A DNA stretch of 40,849 nt, from assembly GCF_012033785.1 (NCBI RefSeq), contig NZ_JAAVJC010000019.1, forward strand, positions 1 to 40,849, given 5' to 3'. A program made the translations under genes and the position numbers. Of the stretch, positions 24,969 through 34,048 are shown piece after piece; the first letter of the stretch is position 1; every line of letters starts with the position of its first letter. The notes under the pieces are model-generated. The model did no database searches and was not told the origin of the DNA. It saw only the letters and a program-made list of their open reading frames with translations. This DNA is from Streptomyces bohaiensis (lineage in GTDB: Bacteria > Actinomycetota > Actinomycetes > Streptomycetales > Streptomycetaceae).

Positions 24969-25778
24969 GCGCTACCGGCCGTGCACTCCTTCCGCTACCG
25001 CCGGACTCCGCCGCACGCACCATCGGCTCCCCGCCCCCGGCCGCCGGGCCGGGCCCGGCGGCCGGCCTCGGGTGGGGGCTGCTCGGCGTCGCGGCGTTCT
25101 CGCTGACCGTGCCGCTGACCCGGATCGCCGTGGAGGGGCTGCCGCCGTTGTTCGTCGGCGCCGGGCGTGCGGTGGTGGCGGCGCTGCTCGCCGCCGTCGC
25201 CCTCGCCGCCACCCGTTCGCCGCTCCCCCGCGGCCGCCAGTGGGTGCGGCTCGCGGTGGTCGCCGCCGGCATCGTGCTCGGCTTCCCGCTGCTGACCTCG
25301 GCGGCGCTGACGACCGCGCCGGCCGGTCACAGTGCGGTGGTCATCGCCCTGCTGCCCGCGGCGACCGCCGCCGTGGCGGCCGTGCGGTGCGGCGAGCGGC
25401 CACCGGGCCGCGCTGGTCCTCGCGGCCCCCGTCACTGTGCCGCTGACCGCCGCCGCGGCCCTTCCGCAACCGCCGTCGGCCACGCCGGGGCAGTGGGCGG
25501 CCTTCGCCTACCTGGGGATGGTGAGCATGTTCCTGGGCTTCTTCGCCTGGTACCGGGGGTTGGCACTGGGGCCCATGACCCGCGTCAGCCAGGTGCAACT
25601 GGTGCAGCCGGTGCTCACGGTCGCGTGGGCGGCGCTGCTGCTGCGGGAGCCGTTCGACGCCACGGTCGTGGCGGGTGCCGTCGCCGTGGTCCTCTGCGCC
25701 GGGGCGGCGGTCCGCAGCCGCCGCCCGGCGGGGTCGACCGTCGTCACGGCCTCCGGTCACGGCCCACCGGCGCCGTGA
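24953..25778 (+). pseudogene. EamA/DMT-family transporter, frameshifted and internally deleted
   Basis: Two frames together match one EamA (drug/metabolite transporter) protein. The first, from the ATG at 24953 to about 25405, encodes helices 1-4 (WGLLGVAAFSLTVPLTRIAVEG ... SAVVIALLPAATAAVAAVRCGERPP). The second, from about 25405 to 25778, encodes helices 8-10 (WAAFAYLGMVSMFLGFFAWYRG ... VQPVLTVAWAALLL). About 60 residues expected between them, covering helices 5-7, are missing, and the frame shifts by one at the join. It is divergent from mocR, which would be its regulator. It is either a decayed gene or a local assembly error. Confidence 0.75.
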
Positions 25779-25805
25779 CCGCGGGCGGCCGCGGACCCGG
25801 AACGG

Positions 25806-25841
25806 CCCTGGGGGCCACCACGGTCGTGGTGGCCCCCAGGG
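25806..25841. terminator. Bidirectional terminator, 16-base perfect stem
   Basis: ccctgggggccaccac (25806-25821) pairs perfectly with gtggtggcccccaggg (25826-25841) around ggtc. It sits between the convergent EamA remnant and the M23 peptidase gene. Confidence 0.85.
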
Positions 25842-25890
25842 GCGCGGTACCGCTCCGGCCGTGCCGGTGGCGGGGTGCTCAGGGCAGGGC

Positions 25891-26835
25891 TCAGATGGAG
25901 ACGCCGAGACCGCGGAGGTAGCCCAGCGGGTCGATGTCGGAGCCGTAGGACGGGCCGGTCCGGATCTCGAAGTGCAGGTGCGGGCCGGTGCTGTTGCCGG
26001 TGGAGCCGACGTTGCCGATCTGGTCGCCCGCGCCGACCGACTGGCCGTTGCTGACGGAGAGCGAGGAGAGGTGGGCGTACTGGCTGTAGCGACCGTCCTC
26101 GTGGCGGATGACGACCTCGTTGCCGTAGGCGCCGCCCCAACCGGCGGAGACGACGGTGCCCGGGGCGACCGACTTCACCGGGGTGCCGGAGGAGGCGGAG
26201 AAGTCGACACCGGTGTGGTAACCGCTGCCCCACATCGCGCCGGAGGCGCGGTAGGGGGTGCTGGGCGCGGCGTCGACGGGGGCGGACGCGCCGACCGACG
26301 GGGCGGGGGCCTCCTCGACCGGAGCGGTCTCGGCCACCGGGGCCTCCTCGACCGGGGCGGCTTCCTCGACCGGAGCCTCCTCGGCGGGGGCGGAGCGCTC
26401 CGCGCTGCGGTCGGCGCGCTGCTCCACGTCCGCCTCGGGGGCGGCCTCGGCCGCGGTGCCGTCGAGCGACAGTTCCTGGCCGGGGAAGATCAGGTTGGGG
26501 TTGTCGCCGATGACGTCGCGGTTGGCGTCGTAGACGGTGACCCAGCCGCCGTCCACGTCGTGGGCGTCGGCGATGCGGGACAGGGTGTCGCCGGTCACGA
26601 CGGTGTAGTCGGTGACCTCGTCGGCGGCGTCGGCGGCGGCCTCGGCCGCCACGGCGGCGCGCTCGGCCACCTGTGCGGAGAATGCGGCGGGTGCGGCGGT
26701 CTCGGCCGGGGTGGCCGAGGCGGTGCCGGCGCCTATGAGCGGCAGGGCGACACCGGCGGAGCCGGCGGTGATCGCGAGAGAGATACGGGCGAGGCGGCTG
26801 GCGCGCTGGTGACGGTGACGTCCGCGTCCGGGCAT
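25891..26835 (-). CDS. LysM-domain M23-family peptidoglycan endopeptidase
   Basis: 314-residue secreted cell-wall hydrolase. A basic N terminus and the hydrophobic LARISLAITAGSAGVALPLIG end in an ASA-type signal-peptidase site (about residues 1-42). A LysM domain (YTVVTGDTLSRIADAHDVDGGW ... NLIFPGQEL, about 78-125) binds peptidoglycan. A low-complexity EEAPVEEAAPVEEAPV linker leads to an M23 (lysostaphin-like) domain, where YHTGVDF and GPHLHFEI supply zinc ligands. It probably cuts cross-links during growth or germination. The long leader carries a c-di-AMP riboswitch, so its level is set by that second messenger. Confidence 0.95.
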   Translation of the reverse strand: MPGRGRHRHQRASRLARISLAITAGSAGVALPLIGAGTASATPAETAAPAAFSAQVAERAAVAAEAAADAADEVTDYTVVTGDTLSRIADAHDVDGGWVTVYDANRDVIGDNPNLIFPGQELSLDGTAAEAAPEADVEQRADRSAERSAPAEEAPVEEAAPVEEAPVAETAPVEEAPAPSVGASAPVDAAPSTPYRASGAMWGSGYHTGVDFSASSGTPVKSVAPGTVVSAGWGGAYGNEVVIRHEDGRYSQYAHLSSLSVSNGQSVGAGDQIGNVGSTGNSTGPHLHFEIRTGPSYGSDIDPLGYLRGLGVSI

Positions 26836-26849
26836 GGCGGTGCTCCTCT

Positions 26850-27052
26850 CCGACGCCTACGAGGTGAGCTGTCGGGTTCGGGCCGGAAAGTGCCCGGCCG
26901 CAGGCGGCTCCCGTGCTCTGACGAGGTCACGGGATCCGGCAGGCGGCTTCACCCCAAGCCGGCGTTGACCGGCACAAGATTGGGTCCCCCGCTCCTGTCG
27001 TGCGGAAAGTACTCACGTTGATCCCTCACCGGTGACAGGACTCGGCGTCCGG
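26850..27052 (-). promoter_or_regulatory. ydaO/yuaA-type cyclic di-AMP riboswitch
   Basis: Read on the minus strand, the leader shows CGCCGAGTCCTGTC, GACAGGAGCGGGGGACCC, CTTGGGGTGAA, CCGAACCCGACAGCT and ACCTCGTAGGCGTCGG in order, which are the conserved blocks of the ydaO class. GGACGCC and GGCGTCG can close the outer stem, and CCTGTC with GACAGG the next. It ends 14 bases before the M23 start, with GAGAGGAGC following as the ribosome-binding site. This class usually turns expression off when c-di-AMP binds. In Streptomyces it is found before cell-wall hydrolase genes. Confidence 0.92.
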
Positions 27053-27085
27053 CAGGGCCGCCCCGCGTGGTGCGGCGCGAGCAGC

Positions 27086-27115
27086 ACGGTAGGCACAGCG
27101 GTTTCGGCAGCACAA
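27086..27115 (-). promoter_or_regulatory. Candidate promoter for the riboswitch-M23 transcript
   Basis: On the minus strand TTGTGC (27115-27110) and TACCGT (27091-27086) are separated by 18 bases. The predicted start lies about 25-30 bases before the outer stem of the riboswitch. Confidence 0.45.
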
Positions 27116-27487
27116 GAAAGGCGAAGCGGGGTGGGAGTGGCCGAGAACACCAAAAGTCGGACACCGTGACCCGGGGTTGACCGCAGGCAGGCGGGGAGTG
27201 ACCGGCGGGCAGCGCGCCGATGGTCTCCAACTGACCCACGGATAACAGAAGTTGGGCAGCCCGCGCCCACGGGCCGCACGGCGGGGCGGAAGGGGCGCAC
27301 GGGTCACGCGTGACCTCGGTCACCCGCCCCGAGCCCCCGCCCGAAGCATCCGCAGAAGCCCTATTAGGGACCAAAGACCACCGGCCGATATCGGGCACAT
27401 GGCGGACACTTCGGCACCGGGCGTCGTCGTGCATCCGCCGAGGCGGGTGGGGCGCGGCGGGAGAACGGGCGGCCCCGCCGCCGCCGG
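27116..27487. other. Gene-free region upstream of the M23 leader
   Basis: No gene is supported. The stretch holds the Crp-like overlapping dyads at 27302-27323 and a small palindrome ccctattaggg at 27359-27369. It also contains the 3' flank of the dipeptidase gene. Confidence 0.5.
27302..27323. promoter_or_regulatory. Overlapping GGTCAC/GTGACC dyads, Crp-like site
   Basis: ggtcacgcgtgacc (27302-27315) is a perfect 14-base palindrome, and gtgacctcggtcac (27310-27323) overlaps it as a second dyad. The latter fits the streptomycete Crp pattern GTG-N6-GNCAC and differs from the site at 13736-13749 at only two positions. It lies about 190 bases upstream of the candidate M23 promoter. Streptomyces rpfA is known to be controlled by both Crp and a c-di-AMP riboswitch, so the pairing here fits. 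Confidence 0.5.
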
Positions 27488-28840
27488 TCAGCCGGTCGGG
27501 CGGTCCGGCGTCGCCAGCGAGGGGCCGCGGCGGCGACGCAGCTCGGCCGCGGCGTCCTCGGCGTCCCCCAGCACCCGCACCGCGTTCCGCCAGGTCAGCT
27601 TGGCGAGGTCCTGCGCGGACCAGCCGCGTCCCAGCAGCTCCGCGATCAGGTTCGGGTACCCGGCGACGGTGTCCAGCCCCTCGGGAAGGAAGGAGGTGCC
27701 GTCGAAGTCGCCCCCGATCCCGATGTGGTCGATCCCCGCGACCTCCCGCATGTGGTCGAGGTGGTCCGCCACCGTCGCCGGGGTCGCCACCGGCCGGGGG
27801 TTGTCCGCCTCGAACGCCGCGAGGACGCGGCGCCCCGCGTCGGACCCGTCCAGCGCGTGCAGCCCGGCCGCCACCAGGGCCTCCTCACTGCGCCGGGTCC
27901 ACTCCACCGCCTCGGGCAGCACGAACTTCGGCACGAAGGTCGCCATCGCCACGCCGCCGTTGCCCGCCAGCCGCTCCAGCACGTCGTCGGGGACGTTGCG
28001 CGGGTGGTCGCAGACGGCGCGGGCGGAGGAGTGCGAGAAGATCACCGGCGCCTCCGTGACCCGCAGCGCGTCGCGCATCGTGGTCGCGGCGACGTGCGAG
28101 AGATCCACCAGCATCCCGAGCCGGTTCATCTCCCGCACCACCTCCTCGCCGAACGGGCTGAGGCCGTCGTGGCGGGGCTCGTCGGTCGCGGAGTCCGCCC
28201 AGTCGATGGTGTCGTTGTGGGTGAGCGTCATGTACCGCACGCCCAACTCGTACAGGCCGCGGAGGGTGCCCATCGAGTTGTTGATGGAGTGCCCGCCCTC
28301 GGCGCCCATCAGCGAGGCGATGCGCCCCTCGCGGCGAGCGGCCTCCATCCCGGCGGCGGTCGTCGTCGGCGCGAGCTCCTCGGGATAGCGGTCCTGCATG
28401 GCCCGGACCACGTCGATCTGCTCCAGGCAGGAGCTGACCGCGGCATCGCCGGTGAGGTCGGTCCGCACGTACACCGACCAGAACTGCGCCCCGACACCGC
28501 CGGCGCGCAGCCGCGGCAGGTCGGTGTGGAGGTGTTCGCTCTGGTCGCGCGAGACGTCGCGGCGGTCCAGGTCGTACCCCACCTGCTCGCGCAGCGCCCA
28601 GGGGAGGTCGTTGTGCCCGTCCACGACCGGGTGCTCGGCGAGCAGCTCCAGCGCGCGGGCGAGCAGCCCGGGGTCCTTCGCGGCGGCACCGACGGGGGTG
28701 AGCGGCGCGACGCCGTCGGCGGACTCCGCGGGCCCGGTGGGCGCGGCGGCGTCGCGGGCCGGCGGGCCAGGGTCTCCCTGAGGCGGCCCTGACGGAGCCC
28801 TGAGTTCGACCCCGAACCCTCGCGGTGACCCTGGTGGCAC
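27488..28840 (-). CDS. Membrane dipeptidase (peptidase family M19)
   Basis: About 450 residues with the full M19 domain. Metal-binding [11 protein letters not shown] is followed by [61 protein letters not shown] and [10 protein letters not shown]. These zinc peptidases cleave dipeptides, including those with D-residues, and suit peptidoglycan recycling. There is no signal peptide or lipobox. The start is uncertain: the only in-frame GTG before the domain is at 28840, which gives a proline/glycine-rich N terminus of about 55 residues and leaves 26 bases to the divergent gene. A rare start codon nearer the domain is possible. Confidence 0.85.
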   Translation of the reverse strand: MPPGSPRGFGVELRAPSGPPQGDPGPPARDAAAPTGPAESADGVAPLTPVGAAAKDPGLLARALELLAEHPVVDGHNDLPWALREQVGYDLDRRDVSRDQSEHLHTDLPRLRAGGVGAQFWSVYVRTDLTGDAAVSSCLEQIDVVRAMQDRYPEELAPTTTAAGMEAARREGRIASLMGAEGGHSINNSMGTLRGLYELGVRYMTLTHNDTIDWADSATDEPRHDGLSPFGEEVVREMNRLGMLVDLSHVAATTMRDALRVTEAPVIFSHSSARAVCDHPRNVPDDVLERLAGNGGVAMATFVPKFVLPEAVEWTRRSEEALVAAGLHALDGSDAGRRVLAAFEADNPRPVATPATVADHLDHMREVAGIDHIGIGGDFDGTSFLPEGLDTVAGYPNLIAELLGRGWSAQDLAKLTWRNAVRVLGDAEDAAAELRRRRGPSLATPDRPTG

Positions 28841-28866
28841 CGGCGCGCCGTCGGTAGCCTGGCGAC

Positions 28867-29517
28867 GTGACCACCGACAAGCCGCCCGCCGTGTCCCTCG
28901 GCAAGGCCGCCCCGCCCCCCGCCGTCCGCGCCTCCGACGCGGACCGGGACCGCGTGGCGGACATCCTGCGCGAGGCGCTGGCCGAAGGCCGCCTCCAGGC
29001 CGACGAGCACGCCGAGCGCATCGAGGTCCTCTACGCCGCCAAGACCGTGCCCGAGCTGGAGAAGCTGATCGACGACCTGCCCGCCGGGCAGCGCACGGAG
29101 GCACCGCCGCGGCTCACGCCGCGGGAGAGGGCGGCGCGCCCGTCCGGTCCCCGCAACGTCGTCGCCGTCCTCGGCGGCGCGGACCGCGGGGGTAGCTTCC
29201 GCGTCGGGTCCGCGATCAACGCCGTCGCCGTCTGCGGCGGGGTCGACATCGACCTCACCGAGGCGATCTTCGACCACCCCGAGGTGGTCATCACCGCCAC
29301 CGCGATCTGCGGCGGGGTCTGCATCAAGGTCCCCGAGAACGTCACGCTGGTCTGCGAGGGCAGCGGGATCATGGGCGCCTTCGACGCCCGGGAGATGGTC
29401 GCCACCGACCCGGGTGCGCCGGTGGTGCGCCTGCGGGGCGTCGCCATCTGGGGCGCCGTCGAGGCGGCGGCCGTGGAGGGCAAGCGGATCCAGAACCTCC
29501 GCGACGGCGAGAGCTGA
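28867..29517 (+). CDS. DUF1707 and LiaF-like domain protein
   Basis: 216-residue protein. Residues 20-72 are the DUF1707 (SHOCT-like) domain, [41 protein letters not shown]. The C-terminal part, with repeated [10 protein letters not shown] and [14 protein letters not shown] beta-hairpins, resembles the LiaF/cell-wall-active antibiotic response domain. No membrane segment is present. Function is unknown, with envelope stress likely by family association. A -10-like tagcct lies 6 bases before the GTG start and there is no ribosome-binding site, so the mRNA is probably leaderless. Confidence 0.88.
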   Translation: MTTDKPPAVSLGKAAPPPAVRASDADRDRVADILREALAEGRLQADEHAERIEVLYAAKTVPELEKLIDDLPAGQRTEAPPRLTPRERAARPSGPRNVVAVLGGADRGGSFRVGSAINAVAVCGGVDIDLTEAIFDHPEVVITATAICGGVCIKVPENVTLVCEGSGIMGAFDAREMVATDPGAPVVRLRGVAIWGAVEAAAVEGKRIQNLRDGES

Positions 29518-29970
29518 CCGCGCCCCCTTGCGTCGCCGGCGCCCCGCCGGCACAGCGGCCCGCACGGTGCGGCAGCCGTCCCGCCGCGTCCCGCCGCGTC
29601 CGAGCCCGTCCCGGACGCGGCGTTCCGCTGTCCGGGGCCGGGCCGCCCGGAACCCGGCGACGGCCTGCGGCGCGACCTGCCGCTGAGAGCGCGGGCCGTC
29701 GTGCAACGGGTCGCCTTCAGTCGGGCACGCAGCGAACACACGGGCTGCCCACCACGTCGCGACACGGACACGCTGCGGATGCGCGACGTCACGTCACGTT
29801 CCCCTGTTTGGCTCTCCGTGCATAAGCGTGTGCGCAGCGGGTAGGGCAGGGAGGACCGTCACTCGTATGGCCGATCAGCGGCGCCCTGCCGCGGTCGGTC
29901 ACCCAGGCCTGCGGGTGGTGGTCAGTCAGCCCAGCAGAGCGACCCCGTACGCCGTCGTCAGGAGTTGACC
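29518..29970. other. 453-base gap upstream of the WhiB-like gene
   Basis: No gene is supported. The right half probably contains the promoter and a long leader of the WhiB-like gene, but I cannot place the -10 and -35 boxes with confidence. Open frames on the minus strand here have no recognisable domain. Confidence 0.4.
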
Positions 29971-30303
29971 GTGCTGCAAACGCCTCACGAGCCACAGTGG
30001 TCCACCGCCGTGCCGTCCCCGCGGCTACGGAGAGACCTCGCCGGCCCGTGGCATTCCGAGGCCGCCTGTCGGCGGGACGAGGCGGGGCTCTTCTTCGCGC
30101 CCTCGCAGGAGCCGACGGCCGCGCGGCTCTCCCGGGAGGCGGCGGCCAAGTCGGTCTGCGCCCGCTGCCCCGTGCTGCTGGAGTGCCGGGAGCACGCGCT
30201 GCTGCAGCCGGAGCCCTACGGCGTCTGGGGCGGCCTCACCGCCGCCGAGCGGCGCGTGGTGCTCGGCAGGCGGCGTCGGCGGCAGTCCGCCGAGGCCGCC
30301 TGA
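29971..30303 (+). CDS. WhiB-like iron-sulfur transcriptional regulator
   Basis: 110-residue Wbl protein. Four cysteines, C33, C63, C66 and C72 in the C-X29-C-X2-C-X5-C pattern, bind a [4Fe-4S] cluster. The GVWGG turn (residues 84-88) and a basic C-terminal RRRRRQ follow, as in all WhiB proteins. Wbl proteins act with the principal sigma factor to regulate development, redox or antibiotic genes. The GTG at 29971 is spaced 6 bases from AGGAG; a TTG at 29965 touches the same site and is less likely. The position next to glpX resembles that of wblI in Streptomyces coelicolor, which I recall but cannot verify here. Confidence 0.92.
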   Translation: MLQTPHEPQWSTAVPSPRLRRDLAGPWHSEAACRRDEAGLFFAPSQEPTAARLSREAAAKSVCARCPVLLECREHALLQPEPYGVWGGLTAAERRVVLGRRRRRQSAEAA

Positions 30304-30329
30304 GGGGCGCCGCCCGGGGCCGGGGGCGC

Positions 30330-30355
30330 CGCGACCCCGGTCCCCGTCGGTCGCG
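30330..30355. terminator. Hairpin between the convergent WhiB-like and glpX genes
   Basis: cgcgacc (30330-30336) pairs with ggtcgcg (30349-30355) around a 12-base loop. It is shorter than the other terminators in this window. Confidence 0.45.
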
Positions 30356-30412
30356 ACTGCTGCCCCGACGCCCCTGTGGTCCCTGTGGCTCCCTCGTCGT
30401 CGCGGCGACGGC

Positions 30413-31444
30413 TCAGCGCGGCTGGTCGAAGTTGACGGCGCTGTAGGCGCGCAGCTTCGAGAGCCGGTGGGTGGAGTCGATCTGCCGGATCGTGCCGGAC
30501 TTGGACCGCATCACCAGCGACTGCGTGGTGGCGGTCTCCGCGCGGTAGCGCACGCCGCGCAGCAGGTCGCCGTCGGTGATGCCGGTGGCGACGAAGAACA
30601 CGTTCTCGCCGGAGACCAGGTCGTCCGTGTGCAGCACCCGGTCCAGGTCGTGCCCGGCGTCCAGCGCCTGGCGGCGCTCGGCGTCGTCCTGCGGCCAGAG
30701 CTTCCCCTGGATGGTGCCGCCCAGGCACTTGATGGCGCAGGCGGCGATGATCCCCTCCGGTGTGCCGCCGATGCCGAGCAGCAGGTCCACGCCGGTGCCG
30801 TCGCGGACGGCGGCGATGGCCCCGGCGACGTCGCCGTCGGAGATGAACCGGATGCGGGCGCCGGCCTCGCGGATCTCGCGGACGAGGTCCTGGTGGCGGG
30901 GGCGGTCCAGCACGCAGACGGTGACGTCCTCCGGGGTGCCGCCCTTCGCCTTGGCGACCCGCCGGATGTTCACCGCGACCGGGGCGTCGATGTCGACGAA
31001 CTCGGCCGCCTCGGGCCCGGTGACCAGCTTGTCCATGTAGAAGACCGCGCTGGGGTCGAACATCGCCCCCCGGTCGGCCACCGCCAGCACGGAGACGGCG
31101 TTGCTCATGCCCTTGGCGGTCAGCGTGGTGCCGTCGACCGGGTCCACGGCGACGTCGCACTCCGGTCCGGTGCCGTCGCCGACGCGCTCGCCGTTGAACA
31201 GCATCGGCGCCTCGTCCTTCTCGCCCTCGCCGATGACGACCACGCCGTTCATCGAGACGGTCGAGACCAGGGTGCGCATCGCGCGGACGGCGGCACCGTC
31301 CGCGCCGTTCTTGTCGCCGCGGCCGACCCAGCGACCCGAGGCCATCGCGCCGGCCTCGGTGACGCGGACCAGCTCCAGGGCGAGGTTGCGGTCGGGAGCC
31401 TCGGGGCTGACCTCGAGCGGGGACGGGAGATGGTGGTCGGACAT
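30413..31444 (-). CDS. glpX: Class II fructose-1,6-bisphosphatase
   Basis: 343-residue GlpX-type phosphatase, the gluconeogenic fructose-1,6-bisphosphatase of actinomycetes. Family motifs are [25 protein letters not shown] near the N terminus, [14 protein letters not shown], the metal-binding [12 protein letters not shown] and [21 protein letters not shown]. The ATG at 31444 is preceded by GAAAGG; length and N terminus fit the family. It is transcribed alone, convergent with the WhiB-like gene and divergent from the DUF4245 gene. Confidence 0.95.
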   Translation of the reverse strand: MSDHHLPSPLEVSPEAPDRNLALELVRVTEAGAMASGRWVGRGDKNGADGAAVRAMRTLVSTVSMNGVVVIGEGEKDEAPMLFNGERVGDGTGPECDVAVDPVDGTTLTAKGMSNAVSVLAVADRGAMFDPSAVFYMDKLVTGPEAAEFVDIDAPVAVNIRRVAKAKGGTPEDVTVCVLDRPRHQDLVREIREAGARIRFISDGDVAGAIAAVRDGTGVDLLLGIGGTPEGIIAACAIKCLGGTIQGKLWPQDDAERRQALDAGHDLDRVLHTDDLVSGENVFFVATGITDGDLLRGVRYRAETATTQSLVMRSKSGTIRQIDSTHRLSKLRAYSAVNFDQPR

Positions 31445-31610
31445 GGGCACACAACCTTTCGCGCGGGCGGGCCGGTACGCGCGCCGGGACCGTGGAGTTC
31501 GGGGACCTCTCGACTCTAGCCGCCGCCCGGACAACTGAGCATGTCGGCCCACGGATGAGCAGCGAGGGGGTGGTGGGGGAGCAGCACCCGGCATACGGGA
31601 CGATGGGGGT

Positions 31611-32312
31611 GTGGTGAGAGAGAACAACACTCCGTCCCAGCAGCCCGTCGGCGCGGCCGGCGACCCGGACCGCGACAGCGACGGGATCACCGCGCGCGAG
31701 GAGGGGGCGACCGCCCCGGCGACACCCCCGCAGGGCACCGCGTCCGCCGCGGCGCAGGGCGGGGCGGACCGGGGCGGGGCGAAGCAGCCGCGCAAGCTCA
31801 AGACCGTGCGGGACATGCTGCTCTCGATGGCGGTCATCACCGTCGGCGCGCTGTTCTTCTACGTCGTCCAGCCCACCGACACCGGACAGGACCCCGTCCG
31901 GGCGGTCGACTACGCCGTCGAGGCGAGCACCGCGTCCCGCGCCGCACCCTACGAGCTGGTCGTCCCCGAGGACCTGGACGAGGGGTGGCGCGCGACCTCG
32001 GTGCGGTACCGGCAGAGCTCCGACCACGGCGCCCTGTGGCGCATCGGCTTCATGGACCCCGACAACGAGTACGTCGCCCTGGGGCAGGCCGACGGACCGG
32101 CCCGGGCCTTCGTCCACGACTTCTCCCAGGGCGCCCAGGACACCGGCGAGACCGTGACCGTCGACGGCCGCGAGTGGGCCGTCCACGCCGGCAGCAAGTA
32201 CGACGCCCTCGTGTCGGAGGAGGGCGACGTCACCACCGTCGTCACCGGCACCGCCGGCGCCGCGCAGCTGGAGGCGTTCGCCGCCGCGCTCGCGCCGCAC
32301 CCCAACCAGTAA
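31611..32312 (+). CDS. DUF4245 membrane-anchored protein
   Basis: 233-residue actinobacterial protein of unknown function. The first 65 residues are disordered and rich in alanine, glycine and proline. One transmembrane helix ([19 protein letters not shown], about residues 69-87) is followed by an extracytoplasmic domain of about 140 residues containing [20 protein letters not shown]. The GTG at 31611 is followed directly by another GTG at 31614, and either could start. Its position between glpX and xseBA is, from memory, the usual place in Streptomyces. Confidence 0.88.
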   Translation: MVRENNTPSQQPVGAAGDPDRDSDGITAREEGATAPATPPQGTASAAAQGGADRGGAKQPRKLKTVRDMLLSMAVITVGALFFYVVQPTDTGQDPVRAVDYAVEASTASRAAPYELVVPEDLDEGWRATSVRYRQSSDHGALWRIGFMDPDNEYVALGQADGPARAFVHDFSQGAQDTGETVTVDGREWAVHAGSKYDALVSEEGDVTTVVTGTAGAAQLEAFAAALAPHPNQ

Positions 32313-32322
32313 GAGGGAGCGC

Positions 32323-32345
32323 CCGGCCGCCGGACCGGCGGCCGG
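32323..32345. terminator. Bidirectional terminator between convergent DUF4245 and xseB genes
   Basis: ccggccgccgg and ccggcggccgg (32323-32333, 32335-32345) are perfect arms around a single base, 10 bases after the DUF4245 stop. Confidence 0.7.
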
Positions 32346-32466
32346 CACGGCACCGCCGCGCGCGGTGAGCCGCCCGGTGCCGCGGCCGTCGTACGGCTCG
32401 CGGGACAGCCGGGCAGCGGGCGCGCCGCGGCCGAGCCGCCGCGCCGAACCCGGCCCTCGGAAGGGC

Positions 32467-32715
32467 TCAGCCGTCGCCCTCACCCGGACGCGGCGTGCCA
32501 CTCCCGGCGCCGTCCTCGGGCCGCGCCGCGTCCAGCCGGGCCCGGGCACCCTCCAGCCAGTGGCGGCAGATGCGGGCCAGCTCCTCGCCGCGCTCCCACA
32601 GCGCCAGCGACTCCTCCAGGGTGGCGCCGCCGGCCTCCAGCCGCCGCACCACCTCGACCAGCTCGTCGCGGGCCTGTTCGTAGCCGAGCGCGGTCTCGGC
32701 GTCCGTTTCCGTCAT
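32467..32715 (-). CDS. xseB: Exodeoxyribonuclease VII small subunit
   Basis: 82-residue helical protein of normal XseB length. The core GYEQARDELVEVVRRLEAGGATLEESLALWERGEELARICRHWLEGAR is the complete XseB domain. Several copies bind each XseA to form exonuclease VII, which degrades single-stranded DNA. It starts 10 bases after the xseA stop. A TAGGCT, 7 bases before its ATG, could give an extra leaderless start. Confidence 0.95.
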   Translation of the reverse strand: MTETDAETALGYEQARDELVEVVRRLEAGGATLEESLALWERGEELARICRHWLEGARARLDAARPEDGAGSGTPRPGEGDG

Positions 32716-32725
32716 GGGCGCCAGC

Positions 32726-33952
32726 CTAAGCGGGAGGGCTGACAGCGCCGCGGGCCACCACCGACAGCTCGCCCTCGGCCAGCCGTGCGTGCAGCTCCTC
32801 CTCCGGTGCCACCGCCGCGGCGTCCCGGATCACCGTGCCGTCGGGTCGCCGCAGCACCGCGTAGCCGCGCTCCAGCGTCGCCGCCGGGGACAGCGCCCGC
32901 ACCCGCGCCAGGGTGTGCCGCAGGTCGTCCGCCGCCCGGTCCAGTCCGTGCGACAGCGAGCGTCGGGCCCGCAGCCGCAGCTCCGCCAGCCGCTCCTGCT
33001 GCGCGTCGAGCACCCGGTGCGGCTCGGCCATCGCGGGCCGCGACAGCGCGTTGGCCAGCCCGCGCTCCTCCCGGTCGAGGAAGGTCTCCATCGCGCGCCG
33101 CGCCCGGTCCCCGAGCTGCGTCACCCGCGTCAACTCCTCGTTGACGTCGGGGACGGTGCGCTTGGCGGCGTCCGTCGGCGTCGAGGCGCGGACGTCCGCG
33201 ACCAGGTCCAGCAGCGGCGAGTCCGGCTCGTGGCCGATCGCCGAGACCACCGGCGTCACGCACTGCGCGACGGTGCGCACCAGCCGCTCGTCGGAGAACG
33301 GCAGCAGGTCCTCGACGCTGCCGCCGCCGCGCGCCACCACGATCACGTCGACCGCCGGGTCGGCGTCCAGCGCCCGCACCGCCTCCACCACCTGCGCCAC
33401 CGCGTGCACGCCCTGCACCGCGACGTTGCGGACGTCGAAGCTTACGGCGGGCCAGCGCAGCCGCGCGTTCTCCAGCACGTCCCGCTCCGCCGCCGACGCC
33501 CGGCCCGTCACCAGGCCGATCCGGCGCGGTAGGAACGGCAGCGGCCGCTTGCGGTCGGCGGCGAACAGTCCCTCGGCGGCCAGCGCCCGCTTCAGCCGCT
33601 CCAACCGGACCAGCAGATCGCCGACGCCCACCGGGCGGATCTCCGCGGCGCGCAGCGACAGCTGCCCGCGGGGGGCGTACCACTCCGGCTTGCCGTGCAC
33701 CACGACCCGCGCGCCCTCGGACACCACGTCCGCGACCTGGTCGAACACCCCGCGGAAGCAGGTGACGGTGAGGGAGATCTCCTGGGAGGGGTCCCGGAGC
33801 GTGAAGAACACCACTCCCGCGCCGGGGCGGCGGCTGAGCTGGGTGATCTGCCCCTCCACCCACACCCCGCCGAGGCGGTCGATCCATTCGCCGATGAGCC
33901 GCGAGATCCTGGCGACCGGTACCGGGTCGTCGGCGGAGGTCTGTAGAGCCAT
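32726..33952 (-). CDS. xseA: Exodeoxyribonuclease VII large subunit
   Basis: 408-residue catalytic subunit of exonuclease VII. An N-terminal OB fold ([24 protein letters not shown]) is followed by the nuclease domain with [44 protein letters not shown] and [32 protein letters not shown] coiled-coil region and a C-terminal segment follow. A -10-like TAGCCT lies 6 bases before the ATG, in the same TAGCCTGGCG context as the DUF1707 gene, which suggests a leaderless mRNA. It is divergent from ispH. Confidence 0.96.
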   Translation of the reverse strand: MALQTSADDPVPVARISRLIGEWIDRLGGVWVEGQITQLSRRPGAGVVFFTLRDPSQEISLTVTCFRGVFDQVADVVSEGARVVVHGKPEWYAPRGQLSLRAAEIRPVGVGDLLVRLERLKRALAAEGLFAADRKRPLPFLPRRIGLVTGRASAAERDVLENARLRWPAVSFDVRNVAVQGVHAVAQVVEAVRALDADPAVDVIVVARGGGSVEDLLPFSDERLVRTVAQCVTPVVSAIGHEPDSPLLDLVADVRASTPTDAAKRTVPDVNEELTRVTQLGDRARRAMETFLDREERGLANALSRPAMAEPHRVLDAQQERLAELRLRARRSLSHGLDRAADDLRHTLARVRALSPAATLERGYAVLRRPDGTVIRDAAAVAPEEELHARLAEGELSVVARGAVSPPA

Positions 33953-34035
33953 GACGCCAGGCTAGCGGGGCCCGCCGACAACCCCCGGGGGCGTGAAAGC
34001 GGAGACCGGGCCCGGGGTTCGCCCCCGACGGGCCC

Positions 34036-34041
34036 TACCAT
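34036..34041 (+). promoter_or_regulatory. -10 box for a leaderless ispH transcript
   Basis: taccat lies 7 bases before the ATG at 34049, the spacing expected when transcription starts at the first base of the start codon. An upstream ATG at 34040 overlaps this box and is therefore unlikely to be used. Confidence 0.5.
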
Positions 34042-34048
34042 GGGGGCC

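Noticed and set aside
29789..29995. 68-codon minus-strand frame before the WhiB-like gene
   Set aside because: It has no domain, no ribosome-binding site, and covers the probable promoter and start of the WhiB-like gene.
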